Assembly: GCF_018320785.1 (NCBI RefSeq)
Contig: NC_054873.1
Span: 29,478,196 to 29,542,195 of the forward strand
Direction: 5' to 3'
Length of the DNA stretch: 64,000 bases
Source of the DNA: Cheilinus undulatus
Lineage: Eukaryota; Chordata; Actinopteri; Labriformes; Labridae
The notes beneath the pieces are model-generated. The model did not search any database, was not told the DNA's origin, and saw nothing but the letters and a program-made list of their open reading frames with translations. Positions 1 to 11,362 of the stretch are shown piece by piece; the first letter of the stretch is position 1, and every line of letters starts with the position of its first letter. The position numbers were made by a program, and so were the translations under genes.

Positions 1-545
1 GTTGGGGGTCTTTGGATGATGTATTCCATCAAGGTTCATAACAATCTCAAATGCCCAACTTATTGTACTCTTTGGAACAAGTTGCCTGCCCTTTATTGTC
101 CTAGACAAAATCATTGGCATATCCTTATTTATAAGGCAATGCTAAACTTACTTCTCTCGAACTTGTGTACTTTTTTTATGTGGCAAATTGTGGAAAGCTA
201 CAGTCTTCACTCTGTGACCCAGTCACAAGACTTACTTTTGCTATCTTTCCCCAAAGTGCATCTTAAGATGAGTAAAAGGAGTTTCAGAGTCACTACTCCT
301 GAGGCTTGGAATCTGGAAAACTTGCAGAAAAATTTGAGTCTTGTGGAACTGGCCACTCAGTCTTTATAGAGGTAGATTTAAGGAGACCGGTTGTAAATCT
401 TTTGTCTGATTACTTCAAACTGTGTGACCCAGGATTTAGTTGATTTGTGTTAGTAAACGATTTTTTTTCTTTGTATAAATGTCTATAACCTAGCTAAATG
501 CCCTGCTTTCTGTCTTGACCATAGCACTCTTGTAAATTAGATTGC
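1..545 (+). mobile_element. LINE relic, 3' end (CR1/L2-like reverse transcriptase tail)
   Basis: An open frame at 16-369 has the spacing and wording of the C-terminal end of a fish CR1/L2-type reverse transcriptase: a His-Trp-x-Ile-x-Ile-Tyr-Lys-Ala segment near residue 34, then Ser-x-Arg-x-Thr-x-Pro-x-Ala-Trp-Asn-x-x-x-Leu-Gln near residue 90. Downstream, about 515-540, comes a stretch resembling the 3' tails of these elements (a CTCTTGTAAA-like motif). The left end is cut by the window edge. The frame is short and degenerate, so this is a decayed 5'-truncated copy rather than a host gene. The family assignment is from memory of the motif pattern. Confidence 0.5.
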
Positions 546-1667
546 TGATATCATAGAGGCCTATCATGGTTGAATAATACAATGTAAAAATACATGTGCA
601 GTTATAGCTGCCTCAGTGGATAAAAAGAGTTGGAGTTGCTAAATCTTAAACGGCAGAGGTCTACAATAGTTATGACTTGAGTTTAATGATAATGATTAAT
701 GTGTAGCCTATGTAATGTACTCTCTGTTGAAGTCAAAGTTCGTTCAGTGGTTCTGGCATTTGATGATGACAGCAGTGAGTGAGTATGACCTCAATGAAAG
801 TCCTGTGTTGCACTTATGAGGAGATAATGATGGTGTGTGTTTGTGTGTGACGGAGTCTTGAGAAAAGCTTGAATGTGTCTTCAGGATACATCTATCCTGC
901 AAGCCAATCAGATATTTTTTTAATATCAAATGGGTTCATTGTGTCAGATTTTGCCAAGTGCTGTAAAGGGCCATTAAAGCTTTCTTTTTTCCTATCATTG
1001 ATCATTTCAACATTGATTTGGAAACAAGCTGCTATAAAGTGCAGAAGTAGCACAAGAGTAATAGTTGGTCTCTTGTAAAGGTGAATTTGTCATCGCTTTT
1101 GTGCAATGTGATGTGTTTTTCTTCCACGAGGAAGTGACAGAATGAACAAAAAAGACAAGAAGTAGGAGATAAATAAAAAAAAATTTGCCCATGACCCACA
1201 AGAATAATAAAGCCTTCCTTAAAAATGGACAACCGAAGTCACCCCGGCACTGGTTTTTAAACAGCACAGGTAAAATTAATCACTCCATCACCCATGATTT
1301 AGCCTTTGTTTAGTGTTTAGAGTAGTGCAGTGAATTAATTATTTAATACTGGGTGTACGCTGTTATATCCTCTGTTTGAGCTGATTCTTGCTCTTGTGCC
1401 TACACATGGGTATTTCTAACAACAGAATAAGACTGCAACAAGCTATTTTCCATTCAGACATTAAAAATAGACTACCAGAATGGGATACATCAGCTTCACA
1501 CAGTTAGTACTCTACCAGCGATCGAGTTCGTGTGAATCGTGATTTGATTGTTTTGGTCTGAATGCAAACAGGAAGCGGGTTGCTATTCAGTAGTACCACC
1601 ACTAGAGTTCGTTTCGCAGCGGGGGTGGTTGTAAAAAGGCTAGTCCAGCTACTTATTAAAAATAAAA
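546..1667. other. Intergenic stretch upstream of lactb, including its putative promoter
   Basis: No gene or clear repeat is seen here apart from a short TG-rich run near 831-848. The last 170 bases before the lactb start (about 1500-1667) are richer in CpG than the surroundings and are the likely promoter and 5' UTR. No TATA box or other decisive core motif is visible. Confidence 0.4.
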
Positions 1668-4600
1668 ATGTCTCGTTTATTTCTGCCAAATCATTTTTGT
1701 GCCAAATGTAAGCTTCTAACAACGCGAGAGTCTTTCTTGACAGCGCGAGTAAAGCAGCCCCGTTCAGATAAGAGCAATGTTTTTTTTCAACAACAAAGAC
1801 GATATGTTAGTGGGTCAAGCTCAGACTTTTTTAAAAACGGGCAAAAGTCAAGGATTTGGATATGTGGTGTCGGTGTCGGGATTACTCTAGCTGTCGGACT
1901 GAAGTGTCACGCGGACAAATCTAACAGTTCCTGTGATGATAAAGTTATAAGACAACAGAGGAGTGATCGATACAGCCATGCTATAAAAGTTAGCAGAGAC
2001 CTGCTGGAGCGGATAAAGGTAGGCACTGAGGTATGCCTTTAAGGCTTTGTTTTGAACTGGACTCCTTGTCTTTGCTCTGTTATTTTACCCCTCGTCACTT
2101 TCTCTTAAATGGCACTTGAGTGAGTTAAATTTCTATTTCAGGCTGAGGTCGGGGCTCCAGGGTTGGTGGTTGGAGTCTCCGTGGACGGTGCTCAGGTTTG
2201 GTGTGAAGGTCGGTGGCTACAGTCCAATTTTTACGTGCATCATTAAAGAAAATACTACAAAAATGTGGCTAGTTTTTGCTCTATACAGTTTTGTAAAGCT
2301 ACGGTGCTAATACATGAACAATTTGACTGCTATTATCGATCCACAGCACACATTGTGACTGATAGTAAAAAAAATACTATCAATGTACCCGATTTTTTAA
2401 TTTGTATATGGTACTAAGAAAAATCAACTAATATCAATATCAGTGTCAATGTCATAGCAGTGAAACAAGGAGTGCTAGGCACCCAGTATTTGCAATATTC
2501 AGTTTTTTTTTTTTTTTACATTATGAATAAGTGCAAGCAAACTCCTACAAATTTTGTACATTTTAAAATATGTTTGCAATGTTTTGGTTTTTGAAAAATT
2601 GTCAGCAAATTTGTGCTATTGAGATAGTGTTTGCTTGGACATTAGATGGATCAATTCCTCACCTATCTGTCTAACAAAATAGATTACATTTTTGATACGT
2701 TTTTGAACTTTTGGATTGCATAATTTGTTAAAGTAACAAGAATTATATTGAGTGAACCTATGTTAACAAAAATCTGGCAACTGTTTTAACAGCAATCAAA
2801 AGCAAACCTTTTTGTTAATAGTGTGGGCTTAGATTAGCCTCTTTCAAATTTCATCCAAAAATGGTACAGTTAGAGCACAAAAAATATTTTAGTGCTTTCA
2901 CAATTGGCAGTTTTCCATAGCCAAGCATACTTCTTCTGTAGCTTGTTTTGGAACCCTAACATTTCCAATTGGAACAAAAAATAACCCAACAAGCTGGTAT
3001 CATATGGCTTAAAAGAGAATGGGATACTGTTTTAGATCAGTGTTGGCATGGTCCATCATCATCAGCTTTTGCATAACAGTGGCCACTTATAAGAGAGACT
3101 TATAACTGGTTTACAAACAAATAGCCTTTCAGTGTCAGCTGTGCTTGCCTTGGAACATGTGTTTCCCATTTCAGTTGTCAGCTTAAGTGGGTCTTTGTTA
3201 GTGCCACAAAGTTAGCCAGTACAGAGCAGTCTGTCCAAACAGGATTAAATACCTTTTTCCTTTCCGTTTATGAAGCTTAAGCATTTTATTAGAGGTATAC
3301 TTCCACTCGCAATAAAGAAAATCTTCTGTATTTTTCACCTAAAAGAAACTATAATGTGCATTTAAGTTGTACGTGTAATTTAGGGCTGGGTTATGCTGAT
3401 TTGGAGAACCGTGTGCCATGCAGCCCAGAGACAGTGATGCGAATCGCCAGCATCAGTAAGCCCCTCACATCTGCAGCAGCTGCACGACTGCGTGAGGAGG
3501 GGAAATTGGATCTTGATGTCCCTGTCCAACAATATGTCCCGGAATTTCCCCAGAAACAATTTGATAGACAGGATGTAAGCTTCTTGAACCAGATGTCAGA
3601 GATTTTCTTAACAGCAATAATATCTTATTCTCCTTTTTTTGTGTTTGGCTTATATAATTGTAAATTCTTCTGTTCTTTCAGGTCACAATAACCCCTCGTA
3701 TGCTGCTGTCCCACCTAAGTGGCATACGGCACTATGAGAAGGATGCAAAGAAAGTAAGGGAAGACAAAGAAAAAGCAAAGCGACTGCTAAAGCCGCCGGT
3801 AAAAGAGAAAGAGGATGAAAAGAGCTCATCTGAAAAAGATAAACCTACTGAAGTCGAACAGAAAACTAAAGGTAAAGAGGCTGCTCAGGCTCAGAAGAAA
3901 AAAGAGTTCGAACATGAGGAGTATTACCTAAAAGACAATTTTGAAAGTGTCACCCAGGCCCTGGACCTCTTTAAAGATGATCCGCTCATTTTCAAACCAG
4001 GTAAAGCATGTTCACCAATGAAATATGAAGTACTATACAAGTTCTCTGTTAGTGTCCTGTTGAATTACACTGTTTTTTTCATTGTGTACAGGCACTACTT
4101 TTCTGTACTCCACCCACGCCTTTACCCTGCTCAGTGCTGTTGTGGAACGAGCTGCGGGTCAGCGTTTCCCAGATCTGATGGCGAACATGTTCCGTGAGCT
4201 GGGAATGCTAAATACTGTGCCTGATGAGAATGATCCAATTATTTACCACCGTTCCAGGTAATCTGTCATCACCAGTTTTAACTTCAGTCCACATTACTTT
4301 GACCTATCACTGCTTAGTAGAGGGTGAAGAAGGGTGTAGCTTTGTAGTGATCTGGTATTTTTTTTTCTTAAAGGTTGTTTTGTTTATTCACCCTTGTCTT
4401 TGAGGCCAGAAATTTCATCTGTCTTTATTTTATTGATGCTCCTCCACAGATACTATCATTTCAACAAGAGGGGGCGTGTTGTGAACTGCCCATATGTAGA
4501 CAACTCCTACAAATGGGCAGGAGGTGGCTTCCTCTCAACTGTTGGTGACCTGCTGCTGTTCGGTAATGCTCTGCTCTACAGCTACCAGGTGGCCCACCTG

Positions 4601-4975
4601 AAGGACACTCAGGGTTTTCTCCCTGGTTTTCTCAAACCCCAAACAGCCATCGAGCTGTGGGCACCAGTTGACAGGACAGAGGCCAGCTGGGATAAAGATG
4701 GACTGTATGCCCAAGGCTGGCTGGTAGTGGAGAAGGAACAGAAATATGGTCAGTGCAGGAAGCGCAGACACTACGTATCGCACACAGGAGGCGCTGTAGG
4801 GGCCAGTAGTGTCCTCTTGGTACTTCCCAATGTGGAGATAGAAGTGGGTGAAGGACAGTCACCTCTCCTCCCACAGGGGGTGGTGGTCACTATCATCACT
4901 AACATGCAGTCTGTGGGACTCAATAACACAGCACTGAAAATTGCGCATGAGTTTGACAAAACCAGAAGCGAGTAA
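1668..4975 (+). CDS. lactb: Serine beta-lactamase-like protein LACTB, mitochondrial (6 exons, 539 aa)
   Basis: Exons are 1668-2018, 2142-2208, 3384-3574, 3682-4000, 4092-4257 and 4450-4975; all junctions are GT-AG and in phase, giving 539 residues (human about 547). LACTB is a penicillin-binding-protein/beta-lactamase-fold serine protease of the mitochondrial intermembrane space that forms filaments and affects mitochondrial lipid metabolism. The N-terminus is basic and precedes a hydrophobic segment at about 64-80, fitting import and membrane anchoring. The catalytic SxxK is Ser-Ile-Ser-Lys at residues 162-165, a Tyr-Ser-Thr motif follows the fifth splice junction, and His-Thr-Gly-Gly lies near 476. 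A lysine/glutamate-rich insert at about 222-282 matches the family-specific loop. The next gene, nrg4, converges on it. Identification is certain from the motif order and exon structure. Confidence 0.97.
2209..3383 (+). other. lactb intron 2
   Basis: The largest lactb intron (1175 bases) is AT-rich with homopolymer runs. It holds no open frame, tRNA or repeat structure that I can name. Confidence 0.6.
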
Positions 4976-5345
4976 GAGTACAATGTTTACATAAGCACTC
5001 AAGTTTATATTTGACTGATTTCAGAGGATTTTATAGTTTTGTAAAAGCTTTGAAGAAATTGATAAAAAGATTTTTAACTAAAGTTTGTTCTTTTTATTTT
5101 TTATGCATTTAAAAGTGCTTAACACAACCCCACTTATTGTTTACTACAACACTTGGCAGTGCAGTCGTACAGCCACTAGGTGGAGGTGTTATCCGCATTT
5201 CTAACAAACACAGCCACTGACTTATGACAGCAGTTTATAGGCCGGATACAAATATTCTAGCATTTCAGAATATAAAGCCTACTCCCAGCATTTAAAGCCT
5301 AATGGAAAAAATCAGCATTTTAGAGAAGTCAAATAAACCCAAGGG
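4976..5345 (+). other. Putative lactb 3' UTR
   Basis: This begins right after the lactb stop codon. The first clear AATAAA on the plus strand is at about 5331-5337, so the transcript may end near 5350. No transcript data are available to fix the end. The stretch also contains a CTCF-like motif, listed separately. Confidence 0.4.
5173..5185 (+). promoter_or_regulatory. CTCF-like motif between lactb and nrg4
   Basis: The sequence CCACTAGGTGGAG agrees with the vertebrate CTCF core CCASYAGRKGGCRS at all positions except the C after GG. It lies in the 3' flank shared by the convergent genes lactb and nrg4. Binding is inferred from the motif only. Confidence 0.35.
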
Positions 5346-6695
5346 AAAAAGTCATTGCTATTTAAAGCTCAGCTCAGCACATAAAAAGTTTCAATTCCAC
5401 ATGAAGAGAGTTTAAGGGCCCACCCTGCATAGATATTTCCTCATTGCTACACGACAAGTTTCAGAAAAAAGCTTTGTTGCTTGGTGACCCAATACTGTCA
5501 ACTTGCCAATAATCGTTACGTTGACATTTTCATAAAGTTCCGAGCCAGTTTTCAACCACAAAGAACAGAACGCTGTTGCAATAGTCTGATTTTCTTTTCG
5601 ATCTGATGTATAAAGCATATCTAGTTTTTTTATCACACTGAAAATTAACAAAAGCCCTTAAACATAATATCCCCACATAAAAAGCTGGTTTAAAGCTACT
5701 TTAGTAGAAAACTCAAGGTTTATCAAGAGAACAAGAGGAAACTTAATTCAGTATCAGGGCAACAACAAGAAGTTTCAGGATTGACTTGTATCTGATGGCA
5801 TCATTTTCATCATTACACTCCTGGGATCTCCTGTGCCCCTGTTTTTAGATTTAAGGAGACTGATGAATGGCTTGGGATGTGCTAATTATACAGCCTCCTG
5901 CACACAGAGAGTGTGTGTTCCTGCATGTCCAGCTTTGTGTGAGCCAATTTCAGCTTTAAAACTGCAGTGAGGTCACCCTGGCCAGTTCTGACTGCTTTAA
6001 GAGGCAGTTATGGTGAGATTACATGTAGGATTAGGTTAGAAAAACACAAAAGATTGGGGTTAGAAATTAAGTGCAGATAGTCAAGTATAAATGATAGCGT
6101 ACTAACTAACAGAATGATCCTAAAAAGTGCACAAGTGTTAATGTGCTGGTGTGTGTGGTCAATAAACACATGGTTGAATAATTAAGTAGGGAACATTCCA
6201 TATATTTACACAAATACACATATTTACTTGAACATATTCATTAATTTCACAAGATTTAATCTAATAAATCCATGACCCTGGTTCAATAATTAAAGTAATA
6301 ATCTGCTTTATAATATTGATATATATTATGTATTTATGATATTTTTACACAGTTTGAATAGGCTTTATAAATACATTTCAGGTAGATTGAAATGTGACTT
6401 AACAAGAGTAACAACTCCAAAGCTGTGTTAAAAAAGGTACTATGAAAGGTGTGATTCAATTCCACCCACTCGTACTTGCTTCACACCTGGTGTGTGCGTG
6501 TTAATGAGTTACACTCTGTCGTAGCGATCACAAGGAATCCAGAAATCTCATGCGCCTATTAATGAGCCATAATCTCTTCATAACTGCTTTTACTTTAAAG
6601 TCAGTGCAGCAGTTTTCTGAAGAGATATTTAAATCCAGAATAGTACTAGAGATACTCAACTCTGTCGTCATCCAACATACATAAAGGAGGAGAGG
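5346..6695. other. Intergenic stretch and probable nrg4 3' UTR
   Basis: No coding exon or recognisable repeat is visible. The part next to 6695 is presumably the 3' UTR of nrg4, which reads leftwards. The open frame at 5412-5651 (minus) is unsupported by homology or splice signals. Confidence 0.4.
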
Positions 6696-7428
6696 TCATA
6701 CTCTTGGTTTCACTCTCCAATACTGTTGCTGGTTGTTCTGTTGACTCTGCTGTTTGGCTCTCAATGCCCTGTAAGTGAAAACACATCACTCTTATTAGCT
6801 TTAAACATAAAAACTACTACCTGAACGACAAAATTACTAACATTCTAAACACATGAAACAGCCACATCCTTATACTTTTTTTAGACACTGTGAGAATCTT
6901 TATAATCCAAAGCCATAATGTACTCACTTCCGTATGTAATAGATAACAAATGCCAGCACTATTAAGATGAGGAGGGCAACAATGACCACGGCTGCAATTA
7001 ACCCGGCCTCCCCTGCATTGGAGGAAATGCTGAAGAGCTGGAACTGCTCACATCTGCTGCCTTTGTAATTTTCATTGCACCTAAAGATACCCAATAACAA
7101 GAAAGAAGAAACTTTGTCGTTAAGCAGCAAGAAACCTTATGAATCATTTTAAACATTGTGTCACCTAAAATATTCCCATATAAAACTTAAATGGTTTGAG
7201 ATGACAATTAAAAGTTGAGTTTTTTATTCAACTTACACACAGGAGAGTGTATTCATTGCATGTATTCTGTAGCATGTCCCTCCATTCATGCAATATGTGG
7301 CTTCCTGTGCATCACAAGGAGCTCCATGCTCTGTAAATGCATGAAAAAAATGTAGGAATTACAGCGCCGAAATTTGTTACAACTATTAAAAGATTTATTT
7401 GATATTTTTCCCCCTTACCTGCCATCAT
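6696..7428 (-). CDS. nrg4: Pro-neuregulin-4-like EGF ligand (4 coding exons, 109 aa)
   Basis: Coding exons on the minus strand are 7428-7419, 7330-7237, 7080-6928 and 6768-6696, all GT-AG and in phase, giving 109 residues (human NRG4 115). The product starts Met-Met-Ala-Glu-His-Gly-Ala-Pro-Cys, matching the His-Glu-Glu-Pro-Cys start of NRG4, with no signal peptide, as in mammals. A six-cysteine EGF module spans about residues 9-46, with Cys-Met-Asn-Gly-Gly-Thr-Cys in its centre and Cys-x-Cys followed by Glu-Asn-Tyr-x-Gly-x-Arg-Cys-Glu at its end. One transmembrane helix follows, then an arginine/glutamine-rich cytoplasmic tail ending Trp-Arg-Val-Lys-Pro-Arg-Val. NRG4 is an ErbB4 ligand released by shedding. 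Position next to tmem266 supports the name. The tail differs from the mammalian one and is the least secure part. Confidence 0.88.
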
Positions 7429-9583
7429 TTGTATGCTTTTCTTGCTGTTACCTGAGAACACAAGAATCATTTTTGTCACGCTGTCACTTAGTAATCTCTC
7501 ATTTCCTAAGAACTTCCTAAGAACTTTCACATGCCACTTATGAAAACAAAAACTACATCTATACAAAGATTCTTAAAGTCTGAATATGTTTGTATTTTAA
7601 TATCGCCTTAAAAGACATATATAGCATCACCTTGACTGAAATAAATCAAAACTCTGTCCTTACCAGCTCTTCAAATCCCAGCTTTTTGTCAGTGCAAGTT
7701 CCCAAGGCAAATCATAGTGACGCTTCAAACTAACCCAGATCTACTTTTTGTTGGACCTCTGAAGTCATGTGGGCGTGTTCCTCAGAAAAATGTTGTGATT
7801 GCAGTTTGTCCACATTGTTAATGGCAAGCCAAACGTCAGGATACAAGGTAATTTGTAAGTATGTCATTTAAAGGCATGTGAGCAGAACAGACAAGACTAT
7901 CAAAGGTCATTGAAGAGTCCTTGGAGGAATCTGACAAAGCAGATGTCTGCGCCTCTCACAGACAGTAGATTAACTTTTGTTTTTGTTGTTAGGGCCTCAG
8001 TTGATTCCTGAGACCAGGCAGATGGGTGAGGAAGTCACCTGTTGTGTATGTGAGCTCAGCGTGTCTGGGTTTGGTGAGAAACTCTTGAATGACTGGTATG
8101 CAGGGTAGGCATGAATGGAATCGTGGGAACTATTTTGAAGTCTAATAACACACCACACCACTTCCTTCAGACGAGTAATTATGGAAGTATACGCAAGACC
8201 GTTAGCTGACTCATCCACTGGGCATGTTTTGATTGTTCACTACTTTTCTATTAATAGGGTAACTCATTTGCATTGAGGCAAATTATTATGCAAACAGGGT
8301 TAGGTTAATTGTTCAGCATGGGTTGAGCAAGGGGGTGGCTTACACAGCTAAAGCCCCAAATGTTTTCTCAAAAGCCCAGAATCTCCTCTGTAAAATAAAA
8401 CTACAAAATTAGATGATGACAGTTGAATGGGCTTTGCTGATGCATTGCATAACATTGAAATTGTTTTTTTTTTTTTTTTTGGTTGTTTGTTTTTTTGCAA
8501 AATTGACAAACACATATTTCCCCAAGCACTTCAGTATATAATTCATATGGTCGTAAATACAAACATTGTCTGCAGCTCAAAAATACACTGCAACTGTAAC
8601 CAAACATTATGCTTTTCAAGTCCTTAAAAAGAAAGATGAGTGTCAATTACAACTGTTATACCAAATACCAATTCTACCTGTTTTATGGTCGAAATTTACA
8701 AGAAGAAAGAAAAGAAATAAGCAGTTTTGCCTATTTTTGAGAGACAAGTGTGGAAATCATAGTTTTATCAAAAACGTTGTGTTTTTAGACTGATAAAGAA
8801 AAACAGTGCAAGTACAAATAGAGAGTAGAGATTGCTAATATGATCATAAAGTGGAGCTATCATTTTTTATAAAATGACTTGAAAATAGTGAACTAATCTG
8901 CCTTGTGGGGATAGAATTTACATTTAATAACCCATGAACCTTCTTAAACGTTGGGTAGCCCAGGATGCGGGGGCAGTGATAGACATGTACATTATCTAGG
9001 ACTAAGCCCAATGGAAGGAGGGTCCAGTGGCCCACTTCCCCAGAAATATTTTGCTAATCGGTCAATGAAATGCACAATTTTAGGCAATGTAAAACAACAA
9101 ATTTAGCTTTAAAGCACCAAAAAATGTATACATCATTTGAGGGAAAAATCATGCAGTTTGACCTAAAAAACAAAGTCCTTCTAAAATCATAATACACCAT
9201 GTTGAAGTTTCATAATTTTCATTTCTGCCCTCAAAAATGTCGGATGTTTGTCTTTTTTAAAGTTGCATTGCATGTAGGATAGGAATTTTGCATAAAACTT
9301 TAGAATTACAACCATGCCTTTTTAAAGAAGAACATAAAAGGCATTATGTGGGGTTACAGATACTGACTTATATTAAAAATGCTGAAAATTGTAACTTTTG
9401 AACAATGTTAAAAGTGCTTTTATACTCCAATAAGTTCATTAATTGTTATTGGTAAGAAGGCATCTTTTTTTCTTTAACTAGATTTGGCTTGACAAATATA
9501 TTTTCATGTTATGATAAATAAGGCCCAATTGTTTACCCCTCATTTCTTTCTGTATTTGTCTATCATAGCACTCGTAGGCAACA
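7429..9583. other. Intergenic region between divergent nrg4 and tmem266, left part
   Basis: This holds the nrg4 5' side. A possible UTR exon boundary after CTCAG lies near 7452 on the minus strand. The rest is AT-rich DNA with poly-T (8464-8493). No other gene is supported; open frames here are short and lack family motifs. Confidence 0.4.
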
Positions 9584-9880
9584 TAAACTTAAAACAAAAA
9601 GTAAAGCAATTTGTGTTTGGTACTTTATTTCTTTGCTGTAACAATGCTTCTTGGTTATAAATCTTATACACTACATTTGTAAAGATCATGCATTTGTGGG
9701 ATGAGCAGCACTCAGCTCTGCTGCTCATCCCACAAATGCATGATACTTGCAGATATGGCATCATTTAAAAGGGTAATTAACAGGCTTTCCAATGGTATAA
9801 GATTTATAACCAAGAAGCATTGTTACAACAAAGAAATAATGTACCAAACACAAATTGCCTTTCTTTTTGTTTTAAGTTTA
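9584..9880. repeat. Large near-perfect palindrome (inverted repeat)
   Basis: The outer arms 9584-9668 and 9797-9880 are reverse complements with only about four differences over 85 bases. The inner arms 9685-9710 and about 9718-9744 match almost perfectly around a short centre near 9711-9717. The two halves differ by extra spacer (about 16 bases on the left, about 52 on the right). The pair would fold into a ~300-base hairpin as RNA or single-stranded DNA. Because of this symmetry both strands encode a similar peptide with Cys-Ser-Ser-His-Lys-Cys-Met-Ile. It could be a foldback/MITE-like element or a local inverted duplication. No transposase or target duplication was recognised. Confidence 0.85.
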
Positions 9881-10600
9881 CTTTTAACCAACTTGAAAGA
9901 TATGGGCTTTGGAGAAAACGATTGGGGTTAAGCCCCATATGCCCAGATGTTTATGATTTCTAGCTTTGCCTTTGTTATACAGGCACTAATAATCAATATG
10001 GTAGACATGCAAAAGTTATGTTAAAGATAATCTTTTTAATAATTTAACATTTTTAATGTTATACAAGCAAGGGCCTCACATCACAGGTCTATCATTTTTT
10101 GTCGGTGAATAATGTTGGTTCAAGTAGCCACCTTTAACAAAGGTTTTATAATCACTACATTCTAATCTACAATTTTTACATTATTTCTTAACACTTTATA
10201 GTTAGTTATATAAATGTATTGATAGCAAGGTTTGAAAAACTGCGGCTAATCACCGTATTAGTTATAATAACTTTATTTATATAGCACCTTTAAAAACAAA
10301 TGTTTACAAAGTTTCATATTGATTAGCACTTTCTACAAACTTTTAAGTTGCTGTTAGCAAACAAAAAGGGGTCCCATTCTCATTCTTTTGGGGTTGACTA
10401 ACCAAAAAATGATAGATAAAACAACAACAAAACAACAACAAATAATACATGATATTTAGACTGTCGTTCAGTTCAATAGCGGAGTTGTTTCAGGGCTCGT
10501 GCGTGTCTCATTCTGTCGAATGGGTTTGATGTGTTTCGCGCCTCATTTATAGGACAGAAATGAAATATCCTATAAATGTCTACCTGTGAATACTACAGTG
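9881..10600. other. AT-rich intergenic DNA, probable degenerate repeat
   Basis: About 10262-10345 contains a stretch (AATAACTTTATTTATATAGC followed by ACCTTT) that resembles a tail common in fish dispersed repeats. I cannot assign it to a family. No gene is visible. Confidence 0.3.
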
Positions 10601-10639
10601 ACGATGCAGGGTGACAAATGGCACACCAAGACTTCATAA

Positions 10640-11362
10640 ATTCACAGCTGAGCGCCACAAAAACACGTGAGGTCACTGTGAGAGTATTAGCGATTTTTTT
10701 TTCGCGCGGGTGGGTTGTTATCGCGAGGAAAACTGACGCTCAAGAGGTGAAGTGAAGCGAGTGTTCAGTACGTCGACGCTGTCAGGGTGGCAAAGAAAGA
10801 GGGGACGTAGGCTCGTTTGAGAAATATTATCAAACCCTACATGTGTGCTTTAGTTGATGTAACTGTCGTGTTTTTGTGTTTAAATCCAGCCGTGTTTCAT
10901 CTACGTTACGGCTCCTCTCGTCACACATCTGACGAAGCTTGATCCCGGGTTTTCAGCACCTGGACAGCTCCCGGTCGCGAGCCTCTTCTCCTTATTATCG
11001 GGCACATGGAGTCCCTGGTGTGATTGTGGGGGAAGCCCTGCAAGCACATCATGCCTCCCTCCGAAATAGACGTCGTTTTTTCCCTGATCCAGTGACAGCG
11101 TCGTCGTCTCTGCTGAACGATGCTGCTTTCAGTCCGGAGGAGGTGTTTTCTTCGTGCGCTGTCTTACGGGTGCTCGGCCAACGCAAATTTGGGGGGAATC
11201 GCAGCCTACACACAGCAAGATCCGAGCTTCCTTCAGACTGATCATCACCATCATCATCATCATTATCATCATCGGCGAGGAGGGAGATATTACCATCATC
11301 TCTGCGAGGGCAAAGGAGTCACGACAACACTTTGCACGATGTAGAGCTCGAAAACAGAAGAG
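10640..11362 (+). promoter_or_regulatory. tmem266: Putative tmem266 promoter and first non-coding exon
   Basis: CpG density rises sharply here against the AT-rich surroundings (for example the TCGCGCGGG segment near 10700 and several CG pairs around 10960-11200), as expected of a vertebrate CpG promoter. A good donor (AG/GTTAGT) at 11362/11363 could end a 5' UTR exon. A matching acceptor lies at 12718-12719, just before the coding start exon. The transcription start itself cannot be placed. Confidence 0.5.
11241..11277 (+). repeat. CAT/ATC trinucleotide microsatellite
   Basis: An almost pure CAT repeat of about 36 bases lies inside the putative 5' UTR exon of tmem266. It would encode a His/Ile run if translated, but no supported frame uses it. 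Confidence 0.85.

Noticed and set aside
6646-6768. Alternative nrg4 C-terminus ending Val-Glu-Tyr-Leu
   Set aside because: It needs a one-base shift at the acceptor; the AG position only supports the frame used in the annotation.
10939-11241. 100-codon frame in the CpG-rich block
   Set aside because: It lies in the putative 5' UTR of tmem266; an in-frame stop precedes the real ATG at 12815 and there is no match to a known protein.
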